Shown here piece by piece: positions 1-6,536 of a stretch of 18,594 bases of DNA. The notes under the pieces are model-generated. The model made no database searches. It worked only from the letters and a program-made list of their open reading frames with translations, and had not been told where the DNA came from. This stretch comes from Pseudomonadota bacterium (GTDB lineage Bacteria; Pseudomonadota; Alphaproteobacteria; Sphingomonadales; Sphingomonadaceae): positions 1 through 18,594 of the forward strand of contig JAEXLC010000090.1 in the NCBI GenBank assembly GCA_023445495.1, written 5' to 3'. The position numbers were made by a program, and so were the translations under genes. Every line of letters starts with the position of its first letter. Position 1 is the stretch's first letter.

Positions 1-38
1 GCGCCTTCGCCTGAGATCCCGGCTTACGCCGGGATGAC
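1..38. repeat. REP-type palindromic repeat, left copy
   Basis: The core ATCCCGGC-TTAC-GCCGGGAT forms an 8-bp stem with a 4-nt loop and is followed by GAC. The whole 38 bases, including the 12-base flank GCGCCTTCGCCT, recur in opposite orientation at 6038-6075 with a single mismatch in the loop. It lies just upstream of mfd. A partner unit may lie beyond the left edge of the window. The function is unknown; such elements are usually non-autonomous passengers mobilised by RAYT proteins, and none is encoded here. Confidence 0.8.
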
Positions 39-53
39 GAACCAAGAGCCAAG

Positions 54-3000
54 ATGCCCGACCTCAAGACCATCCTATCCGCGCAAAAGCCCCTCACCCT
101 CTCGGGCGCCCCTGCCGGCTTCCTCCCCTGGATGCTGGCCGATCTGGCGCGCACCGGGCGGATGGCCGTGTTCGTCGCGCCCGACGAATCCGCGATGCGC
201 GCCGTGGCCGGCACCGCGCCCTATTTCGCGCCCGAGCTTGAGGTCCTGAGCTTCCCCGCCTGGGACTGCCTTCCCTATGACCGCGCCAGCCCAACCTTGC
301 GCGTCATGGCCGAGCGGCTTGCAACGCTCCACGCACTCCAGGGCAAGAGCGACAAGCCCCGACTGCTCGTCACCACGGTCAACGCCGCCACCCAACGCAC
401 GCTCACGCCCTACCGCATCCGCCAGCTCGTCGCCCGTCTCGCTCCGGGCGAGCGCATCGGCCTCAACAAGCTCGCAGTGCTGCTCCAGGCGAACGGCTAT
501 GTCCGCGTCGATACGGTGAACGATAGCGGCGAGTTCGCGGTGCGCGGCGGCCTGGTCGATCTCTTCCCCTCGGGCGCCGAACAGGCACTCCGCCTCGATT
601 TCTTCGGCGACGAGATCGAGAGCGTCCGTACCTTCGACCCGTCGGACCAGCGCACCACCGGCCGGGTCGACGGCTTCACCCTGCTTCCCGCCTCCGAAGC
701 GCTGCTCGACGAAGAGTCGGTCAAGCGCTTCCGCACAAGATATCGGGAAAAGTTCGGCGCCACCGCCACCGGCGATCCGCTCTATCAGGCAATCAGCGAC
801 GGTCGCCGCCTCGCCGGCATGGAGCATTGGCTGCCGCTGTTCGAGGATCGACTCGAAACCCTGTTCGAGCATCTCCCCGACGATGCGATCCTGATCCGCG
901 ACGCGGGCGATGCCGGCGCCGCCGAGGCCCGCTTCGAAGCGATCGCCGATTACCAGTCCAACCGCGTCCGCGCCCAATCCGCCGATCCGGGCAGCTATCG
1001 CCCGCTCGCCGCCGACGCGCTCTACCTGGTCGCCAGCGAGTGGGAAAAGCGTCTCATCGAATGGCCAGCGCACACCAGCACACCCTTCCACGAGCCCGAA
1101 AGCGCCACCGTCCTCGACTTCAACGTCGATGGCCCGCGCGATTTCGCGCCCGAACGCGCCGCCGGCACCAATGTCTATGAGGCGGTGGTCGAGCACATCG
1201 CCAAGCTGCGCAAGTCGGGCAAGAAGCCGATCCTCGCCAGCTATTCGAACGGCGCCCGCGAGCGCCTGACCGGCCTGCTCGCCGATCACGGCCTCAAGAC
1301 CGCGCGCAAGGCCGAGAGCTGGCACGAGGCGATGGGGATCGCCGACAGCGCCGTCGCGATGATCGTGCTTCCGCTCGATCACGGCTTCGCCGCGCCTGAT
1401 GTCTCGGTGCTGACCGAGCAGGACATGCTCGGCGACCGTCTGGTTCGCCGCGCCAAGCGCCGCAAATCGACCGACGCCTTCCTCAACGAGCTGGCGACGC
1501 TCTCGCCTGGCGACCTGGTGGTGCATGTCGATCACGGCATCGGCCGCTATGAGGGGCTGACCCAAATCCCGGTGCAGAAGGCGCCGCACGATTGCCTCGC
1601 GCTAACTTATGCCGGTGGCGACAAACTCTATGTCCCGGTCGAGAACCTTGAAGTCCTGAGCCGCTACGGCGCAGGCGAGGAAGGCGCGGCGCTCGATCGG
1701 CTCGGCGGCGAGGCGTGGCAGCGGCGCAAGTCGAAGATGAAGGAGCGGATCCGCGAGATCGCGGGCGAGCTCATCGCCACCGCGGCCAAGCGCGCCACCC
1801 GCCCCGCCGAAGTCGCCGAGCCCGATGCCGGCGGCTACCCCGCCTTTGTCGATCGCTTCCCGTACGAGGAAACCGACGACCAGGATCGCGCGATCGGCGA
1901 CGTGCTCGAGGATCTGGCGGCCGGCCGTCCGATGGACCGGCTGATCGTTGGCGATGTCGGCTTCGGCAAGACCGAGGTGGCGCTGCGTGCCGCCTTCGTC
2001 GCAGCAATGGCCGGGATGCAGGTCGCAGTGGTCTGCCCGACCACGCTGCTCGCCCGCCAGCACTTCAACAATTTCTCGCAGCGCTTCGAGGGCTTCCCGA
2101 TCAAGGTCGGCCGCCTCTCGCGCCTGGTCGGCACCACCGAGACCAAAGCGACCAAGGACGGCGCCGCCGACGGCACGATCGACATCGTCGTCGGCACCCA
2201 CGCAGTCCTCGCCAAGAATGTCGAGTTCAAGCGCCTCGGCCTCGTCATCGTCGATGAGGAACAGCGTTTCGGCGTCACCCACAAGGAGCGGCTGAAGGCG
2301 ATGAAGGCGGACGTCCATGTCCTCACCCTCACCGCCACCCCGATCCCGCGCACCCTCCAGATGGCGATGTCGGGCCTGCGCGAGCTGAGCGTGATCCAGA
2401 CCCCGCCGGTCGACCGCCTCGCGGTGCGCACCTATGTCATGCCCTGGGACCCCGTCGTCCTGCGCGAGGCGCTTCTTCGTGAGCACTACCGCGGCGGCCA
2501 GGCCTATTTCGTCACCCCGCGCATCTCGGACCTGCCCGAGATCGAGGAATTCCTCCGCAACGACGTCCCCGAAATCTCCTATGTCGTCGCCCACGGCCAG
2601 ATGACGCCGACCGAGGTCGAGGAGCGCATGTCCGCCTTCTACGACCGCAAATACGACCTGCTGGTCTCGACCACGATCATCGAGTCCGGCATCGACATCC
2701 CCTCGGCCAACACGCTGATCATCAACCGCGCCGACAAGTTCGGCCTCGCCCAGCTCTACCAGCTGCGCGGCCGCGTCGGGCGCTCCAAGACCCGCGCCTA
2801 TGCGTACATGACCACCCCCGCCCAGCGACTGATGACCGAAGCGGCGGAGAAGCGGCTCAAGGTGCTGTCCGACCTGGAGTCGCTCGGTGCCGGCTTCCAG
2901 CTCGCCTCGCACGATCTCGACATCCGCGGCGCCGGCAACCTGCTCGGCGACGAGCAGTCCGGCCATATCAAGGAAGTCGGCTACGAGCTCTACCAGTCGA

Positions 3001-3509
3001 TGCTGGAGGAAGCGATCATGGACGCCAAGGCCGGCGGCCTTCGTGACGAGCGCCCGCGCGACCTGTCGCCCCAGATCACCGTCGACGCCCCGATCATGAT
3101 CCCCGAGGACTATGTCCCCGACCTCGACCTGCGCATGGGCCTCTATCGCCGCCTCAACGACGTCGAGGACCGCCGCGGCATCGACGCCTTCGCCGCCGAG
3201 CTGATCGACCGCTTCGGCAAGCTGCCCGAGGCGACCGAGAATTTGATCACCCTGATCGAGGCCAAGCTCAACGCCAAGAAGGCCTGCATCGCCAAGATCG
3301 ATGTCGGCCCCAAGGGCGCGCTGGTCAGCTTCCACGACGACAAGTTCCCCAATGTCGAGGGGCTGCTCGCCTATGTCGACAAGCTGGAGGGCACCGCCAA
3401 GCTGCGCCCGGACATGAAGCTCGTCGTCGCCCGCGCCTGGGCCACGCCGCAGTCCCGGCTCAACGCCGCGCTCCAGATCTCGCGGGGACTCGCCAAGGCC
3501 GCCGGCTGA
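54..3509 (+). CDS. mfd: Transcription-repair coupling factor Mfd
   Basis: Mfd displaces RNA polymerase stalled at template lesions and recruits UvrA for nucleotide excision repair in the cytoplasm. The 1151-aa product has the full family length. Residues about 1-340 are the UvrB-like N-terminal region. Residues about 483-560 are the RNA-polymerase-interacting (CarD-like) domain, starting PGDLVVHVDHGIG at 485-497. The translocase motor has Walker A GDVGFGKT at 633-640, DEEQ at 734-737, TATPIPRT shortly after, and QLRGRVGR near 903-910. The TRCF C-terminal domain follows from about 1003. The start at 54 gives the N-terminus MPDLKTIL, which suits the family, though the upstream AAGAGCC is only a modest ribosome-binding site. 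A REP element ends 15 bases before the start. No strong intrinsic terminator follows the stop. The gene is intact, with no frameshift. Confidence 0.97.
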   Translation: MPDLKTILSAQKPLTLSGAPAGFLPWMLADLARTGRMAVFVAPDESAMRAVAGTAPYFAPELEVLSFPAWDCLPYDRASPTLRVMAERLATLHALQGKSDKPRLLVTTVNAATQRTLTPYRIRQLVARLAPGERIGLNKLAVLLQANGYVRVDTVNDSGEFAVRGGLVDLFPSGAEQALRLDFFGDEIESVRTFDPSDQRTTGRVDGFTLLPASEALLDEESVKRFRTRYREKFGATATGDPLYQAISDGRRLAGMEHWLPLFEDRLETLFEHLPDDAILIRDAGDAGAAEARFEAIADYQSNRVRAQSADPGSYRPLAADALYLVASEWEKRLIEWPAHTSTPFHEPESATVLDFNVDGPRDFAPERAAGTNVYEAVVEHIAKLRKSGKKPILASYSNGARERLTGLLADHGLKTARKAESWHEAMGIADSAVAMIVLPLDHGFAAPDVSVLTEQDMLGDRLVRRAKRRKSTDAFLNELATLSPGDLVVHVDHGIGRYEGLTQIPVQKAPHDCLALTYAGGDKLYVPVENLEVLSRYGAGEEGAALDRLGGEAWQRRKSKMKERIREIAGELIATAAKRATRPAEVAEPDAGGYPAFVDRFPYEETDDQDRAIGDVLEDLAAGRPMDRLIVGDVGFGKTEVALRAAFVAAMAGMQVAVVCPTTLLARQHFNNFSQRFEGFPIKVGRLSRLVGTTETKATKDGAADGTIDIVVGTHAVLAKNVEFKRLGLVIVDEEQRFGVTHKERLKAMKADVHVLTLTATPIPRTLQMAMSGLRELSVIQTPPVDRLAVRTYVMPWDPVVLREALLREHYRGGQAYFVTPRISDLPEIEEFLRNDVPEISYVVAHGQMTPTEVEERMSAFYDRKYDLLVSTTIIESGIDIPSANTLIINRADKFGLAQLYQLRGRVGRSKTRAYAYMTTPAQRLMTEAAEKRLKVLSDLESLGAGFQLASHDLDIRGAGNLLGDEQSGHIKEVGYELYQSMLEEAIMDAKAGGLRDERPRDLSPQITVDAPIMIPEDYVPDLDLRMGLYRRLNDVEDRRGIDAFAAELIDRFGKLPEATENLITLIEAKLNAKKACIAKIDVGPKGALVSFHDDKFPNVEGLLAYVDKLEGTAKLRPDMKLVVARAWATPQSRLNAALQISRGLAKAAG

Positions 3510-3513
3510 ATTT

Positions 3514-3527
3514 TTGATCCGGATCAA
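3514..3527. promoter_or_regulatory. FNR/FixK-type operator (TTGAT-N4-ATCAA)
   Basis: The sequence TTGATCCGGATCAA is a perfect match to the FNR/FixK/Anr half-sites TTGAT and ATCAA with a 4-base centre. It starts 5 bases after the mfd stop and 76 bases before the GTG of the globin-coupled transducer. Its centre is about 60 bases upstream of the start site predicted from the -10 element at 3568-3573, which is close to the -61.5 position used by class I activators of this family. There is no T-tract, so it is not a terminator. Binding is inferred, not shown. Confidence 0.75.
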
Positions 3528-3567
3528 TATCGCGCGCGCGGCGGGCCCGCCCTTCGGCTGCTTCTCC

Positions 3568-3573
3568 TAGAAT
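3568..3573 (+). promoter_or_regulatory. Putative -10 element of the globin-transducer gene
   Basis: TAGAAT matches the sigma70 -10 consensus at 5 of 6 positions. No good -35 hexamer lies 16-18 bases upstream, where the sequence is very GC-rich. That is what an activator-dependent promoter would look like, and it fits the FNR-type box upstream. The predicted start is near 3580, leaving a short leader that contains the AAGGAGA ribosome-binding site at 3587-3593. Confidence 0.45.
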
Positions 3574-3602
3574 AGGGAGGTATCCCAAGGAGAAACCCCG
3601 AA

Positions 3603-5111
3603 GTGACCGATCATCTCTCGTCCCGTCTCGCGTATATGGAGATGGGACCCGCGCAGCGTGCCACGCTTTCCGCCAACAGCACGCTGATCCGCTCGGTGAT
3701 CGGCAAGGCCCTTGATCGTTTCTACAGCCGCGTCCGCGCCACCCCGGAGACCGCACGCTTCTTCTCGAACGCCGATCACATGCGCGGCGCCCAGTCGGCC
3801 CAGGAAAAGCACTGGGGCCGGATCATGGACGGCAATTTCGACGAGCAATATTATCAGAGCGTCCGCCGCATCGGCGCCACCCATTCGCGCATCGGGCTTG
3901 AGCCGCGCTGGTATGTCGGCGGCTATGCGCTGGTGCTGGAGCATCTGATCGAGTCCACGATGACGCGCACGCCGCTGTGGCGCCGCCTCGTCAACGCCTT
4001 CCGCCCCCGCGCCGCCGCCGCCCTGCCCGCCGCGCTCAGCAAGGCCGCCCTGCTCGACATGGAGCTGTCGATCTCGATCTATCTCGAGGAGGAGCAGGTC
4101 GCCCGCGAAGAGGCGGTCCAGGCGCTCGACGAGGCGCTGGCCGCGCTCGCCGATGGCGACCTCACCCGCCAGCTCGCCAACATGCCCGCCACCTATGCTT
4201 CGCTCGAGCGCAGCTACAACCATACGCTCGCCAAGATGCAGGACATGATCCGCGCGGTCACCGCCGGCTCGCAGCGGATCAACGGCACGATCCACGAGAT
4301 CGCCCAGGCATCGGACGACCTCGCCCGCCGCACCCAGGCCAATGCCGCCAGCCTGGAGGAGACCAACGCCGCCGTCTCGCAGATGGACGATCGTTCGAGC
4401 AACACCGCCCGCGCCGCCCAGTCGACCGTCGCCCGCGCCGACCAGGCGATCGCCACCGTCGATGACGGCCGCAGCGTCGCCAACCAGGCGGTCGAGGCGA
4501 TGCACCGCGTGTCGGAAAGTGCCAAGGGCATCGACACGGTGATCGAGGGCCTCGACAAGATCGCCTTCCAGACCCGCGTCCTTGCGATGAACGCCGCCGT
4601 CGAGGCCGGCCGCGCCGGCGAGGCGGGCCGCGGCTTCGCGGTGGTCGCCGACCTGGTCAGCGCGCTTGCGATGCGCGCCGAGGAAGAGGCCGGCCGCGCC
4701 CGCGACCAGCTCACCACCACCCAGGCCGAAGTGCTCACCGCCGTCGATGCGGTGATGAAGGTCGACGGCGCCCTCGCCAACATCTCCAGCGATGTCGGCG
4801 AAGTCCACGCCCTGCTCGGCACCATGGCGCAGGACAACAAGGCCCAGGCCGTCGCGATCGGCGAAGTCAGCACCGCGATCGGCGCGATGGACCGCGGCAC
4901 CCAGCAGAACGCCGCGATGGTCGAGGAAACCTCCGCCGCCACCCGCACGCTCGAGCAGGAGGCCGAGACCCTGGCCGAGCTCACCAGCGCCTTCCGCACC
5001 GATGCCGCTGCTGCCGCGCCGGCGCGCGCGAACGGCCGCCATCCGATCGTCAGCGGCACGGTGCGCAACCTGCCGGCGGCGGCGATCTCCGCCTTGCGCG
5101 CCCCGAACTGA
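3603..5111 (+). CDS. Globin-coupled methyl-accepting chemotaxis transducer
   Basis: This 502-aa protein joins an N-terminal heme globin sensor (residues about 25-165) to a cytoplasmic MCP signalling domain. It is of the HemAT/aerotaxis type, sensing O2 or another gas ligand through heme. The GATHSRIGL motif puts the likely proximal heme histidine at H94. A HAMP-like linker with LADGDLTRQL lies at about 170-225. The MCP hairpin holds FQTRVLAMNAAVEAGRAGE (322-340) and GRGFAVVAD (342-350), and a typical adaptation segment NAAMVEET lies at 436-443. No transmembrane segment or signal peptide is visible, so it should be soluble. GTG is the start, chosen because AAGGAGA lies 9 bases upstream and the globin domain begins soon after. 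At the tip, QTN is replaced by QTR and the EVR position reads LVS. An FNR-type box lies upstream. No che genes are in the window. Confidence 0.92.
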   Translation: MTDHLSSRLAYMEMGPAQRATLSANSTLIRSVIGKALDRFYSRVRATPETARFFSNADHMRGAQSAQEKHWGRIMDGNFDEQYYQSVRRIGATHSRIGLEPRWYVGGYALVLEHLIESTMTRTPLWRRLVNAFRPRAAAALPAALSKAALLDMELSISIYLEEEQVAREEAVQALDEALAALADGDLTRQLANMPATYASLERSYNHTLAKMQDMIRAVTAGSQRINGTIHEIAQASDDLARRTQANAASLEETNAAVSQMDDRSSNTARAAQSTVARADQAIATVDDGRSVANQAVEAMHRVSESAKGIDTVIEGLDKIAFQTRVLAMNAAVEAGRAGEAGRGFAVVADLVSALAMRAEEEAGRARDQLTTTQAEVLTAVDAVMKVDGALANISSDVGEVHALLGTMAQDNKAQAVAIGEVSTAIGAMDRGTQQNAAMVEETSAATRTLEQEAETLAELTSAFRTDAAAAAPARANGRHPIVSGTVRNLPAAAISALRAPN

Positions 5112-5203
5112 GACACGCCAAATCGACCTGTATTTTTGCGTAATTGCGAATGCTGCAACTGCGTTCAGGATGCAGGGTGAGATTCTGTCGCTCGGCGTCA
5201 GGG

Positions 5204-5225
5204 CCGAACCTCGGGGGAGGTTCGG
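5204..5225 (+). terminator. Perfect 9-bp hairpin after the transducer gene
   Basis: CCGAACCTC and GAGGTTCGG pair perfectly around a GGGG loop, 92 bases after the transducer stop and upstream of the GAF gene promoter. There is no U-tract after it, so it is either an inefficient or factor-assisted terminator or an mRNA 3'-end stabilising structure. The structure is certain; its role is inferred. Confidence 0.5.
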
Positions 5226-5262
5226 TCCCGGCGTGGCTCCTTTGTTCTGGAGCTGACCCGTT

Positions 5263-5290
5263 TTGGCAGGTCTCCTGTTGAACCGATAAT
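5263..5290 (+). promoter_or_regulatory. Sigma70-like promoter of the GAF gene
   Basis: TTGGCA (5263-5268) and GATAAT (5285-5290) are separated by 16 bases. They match the -35 consensus at 4 of 6 and the -10 consensus at 5 of 6 positions. The predicted start is near 5297, about 15 bases before the GTG, so the leader would be very short. The GAF gene is therefore probably transcribed separately from the transducer. Confidence 0.5.
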
Positions 5291-5311
5291 CATAAGGCTG
5301 CGTATCTGGCC

Positions 5312-5884
5312 GTGACGGATGTGATTGAATCAGGCGTGCCCCTGAACGGGGCCGCTCGCAAGGAGCTAGGCTTGAGGGAGCCGGACGGTTTCGAGCAACG
5401 AAGGCTGTTGACCGAAGCGATGGCCCGGCTGTCGCGTGCGAGCTCTATCGACGAGCTGGTCACGGTTCTGCGGGAATGCGCGCGCACCATTGCGCGATGC
5501 GACGGGGTCACGGTGATCCGGCGCAGCGGCAATCGCGTGGCCTATATCGCCGAGGACGCGATGTCCCCGCTCTGGACCGGCTCGGACTTCCCGATCGAGA
5601 ACTGCATCTCGGGCCTCGCCATCCTGGAGGCGCGGCCGATCCATATCCCCGACATCTATGAGGACGATCGCGTGCCGGTGGACGCCTATCGCCCCACCTT
5701 CGTGCGCAGCATGTCGATGTACCCGATCGGCCTGATGGGCCCCAGCATGGCGATGGGCGCCTATTGGAAGGAAGAGGGCGCGGCCGATCCGGCCACCAAC
5801 GCCCTTCTCGCCAGCCTCGCCCGCTATGCCGGCGTCACCCTGGGCCGCGTAACCGAAGGCCGCGGCGCCGACCCGGAGGGGTGA
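5312..5884 (+). CDS. Stand-alone GAF domain protein
   Basis: The 190-aa product is essentially one GAF domain (residues about 45-178) behind a short charged N-terminus. Features typical of GAF domains that sit next to bacterial two-component kinases are NCISGLAI (97-104), the ARPIHIPDIYEDDRVP stretch (107-122), and the final helix ASLARYAGVTLGR. There is no kinase, cyclase, output or membrane segment, so it would have to act through a partner or by binding a ligand. Conserved-looking cysteines are C56, C63 and C98. The start is GTG, which puts the gene 200 bases after the globin transducer with its own predicted promoter. Ligand and partner are unknown. Being next to a gas-sensing transducer suggests a sensory role, but only by association. 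Confidence 0.8.
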   Translation: MTDVIESGVPLNGAARKELGLREPDGFEQRRLLTEAMARLSRASSIDELVTVLRECARTIARCDGVTVIRRSGNRVAYIAEDAMSPLWTGSDFPIENCISGLAILEARPIHIPDIYEDDRVPVDAYRPTFVRSMSMYPIGLMGPSMAMGAYWKEEGAADPATNALLASLARYAGVTLGRVTEGRGADPEG

Positions 5885-5929
5885 GACACCCTCTGTCCTT
5901 CCCACTCTTTTAAATCGACTGCCCTTCCA

Positions 5930-5953
5930 AATCCTCCCCGGAGGGGGAGGATT
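5930..5953. repeat. CCTCCCC-type intergenic palindrome
   Basis: AATCCTCCCC pairs with GGGGAGGATT, a perfect 10-bp stem with a 4-base loop (GGAG), 46 bases after the GAF gene stop. It may also act as a 3' end for that transcript. Palindromes of this composition are common between genes in sphingomonads. Confidence 0.65.
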
Positions 5954-5985
5954 GAATGGGGCGCACAGCTTGCGATTGGGGCAAC

Positions 5986-6010
5986 TTCCCCTCCCTTGCA
6001 GGGAGGGGAG
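5986..6010. repeat. Second CCTCCCC-type intergenic palindrome
   Basis: Eleven pairs (one G-T) join 5986-5996 to 6000-6010 around the loop TGC. The stem core is CCCCTCCCT/AGGGAGGGG. It lies 33 bases from the palindrome at 5930-5953 and shares its pyrimidine-rich arm, so the two look like members of one family. Confidence 0.65.
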
Positions 6011-6037
6011 AAGAACGGTGCCTCCGCCTCCTAAGCC

Positions 6038-6134
6038 GTCATCCCGGCGAAAGCCGGGATCTCAGGCGAAGGCGCGGGACAGCAGCCACGAAAGGACAAG
6101 AACCGCACGAGATCCCGGCTTCCGCCGGGATGAC
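6038..6134. repeat. REPIN: two inverted REP units
   Basis: Arms 6038-6063 and 6109-6134 are reverse complements over 26 bases with one mismatch, separated by 45 bases. Each arm is itself a palindrome (ATCCCGGC/GCCGGGAT). This nested arrangement defines a REPIN. The left unit extends to 6075 as a near-identical inverted copy of positions 1-38. The element lies between the convergent GAF gene and the minus-strand 128-aa gene. No RAYT transposase is encoded nearby. Confidence 0.82.
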
Positions 6135-6149
6135 GGGAGCGCGCAGCCC

Positions 6150-6536
6150 CTACCGGACCTCCAGCACTTCCTCGTCCTCGGCCTCCAGCTCGGCGACCGA
6201 GAATTTCTCCCGCTCCATGCTGAAGCCGCCCACCGTGCCTTCGTCGAGCCGCCAGCGCCCGTTCGCCTCGGTGCCCTGGTCGTCGACCTGGCCCTCATAG
6301 AACACCGCATGGTTCCACCGCCCGCGATATTGCTTCACGAACTGGATCAGCCCGGCGCTGCGCCGCCCGGCGACGGAGGCGCTGCGCACCCCGCCCTGCC
6401 CGTCCGGCTCGCTGATCGATCCGGAGAACACCCCGCCGGCTTCCTCCAGCACGGCGATGAAGCCATTGTTCTGGTCCCCGGCATCGCTGCCGTAGCGGCC
6501 ATACCAGACGCCGCTCATCTCGCGCGGATCGCTCAT
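6150..6536 (-). CDS. Hypothetical 128-aa protein coupled to the EAL gene
   Basis: I do not recognise this family. The start is the ATG at 6536, chosen because it forms an ATGA overlap with the stop of the upstream EAL gene, which implies translational coupling. The product has no signal peptide, no membrane segment and no cysteine. It alternates short hydrophobic strands with turns rich in Gly and Asp, carries three spaced tryptophans (W11, W74, W95), and ends in an acidic tail (ELEAEDEEVLEV). This pattern suggests a small antiparallel beta barrel or sandwich, perhaps calycin-like, but that is inference from composition. Its position makes a role with c-di-GMP turnover possible. A REPIN follows its stop by 15 bases. 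Confidence 0.78.
   Translation of the reverse strand: MSDPREMSGVWYGRYGSDAGDQNNGFIAVLEEAGGVFSGSISEPDGQGGVRSASVAGRRSAGLIQFVKQYRGRWNHAVFYEGQVDDQGTEANGRWRLDEGTVGGFSMEREKFSVAELEAEDEEVLEVR

Noticed and set aside
75..3527. Long minus-strand open frames opposite mfd (504 and 641 codons)
   Set aside because: They are antisense to an intact, unmistakable mfd. High GC leaves the opposite frame free of stops, and the translations are low-complexity Gly/Asp/Ala/Val with no domain.
3567..5042. 491-codon minus-strand frame opposite the globin transducer
   Set aside because: Shadow of the real gene; Gly/Ala/Asp-rich translation with no recognisable motif.
5279..5304. Possible EcfG-type stress promoter (TGAAC-N17-CGTA) before the GAF gene
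   Set aside because: Both elements have mismatches to GGAAC and CGTT, and the start site would fall at the GTG itself. The TTGGCA/GATAAT pair fits better.
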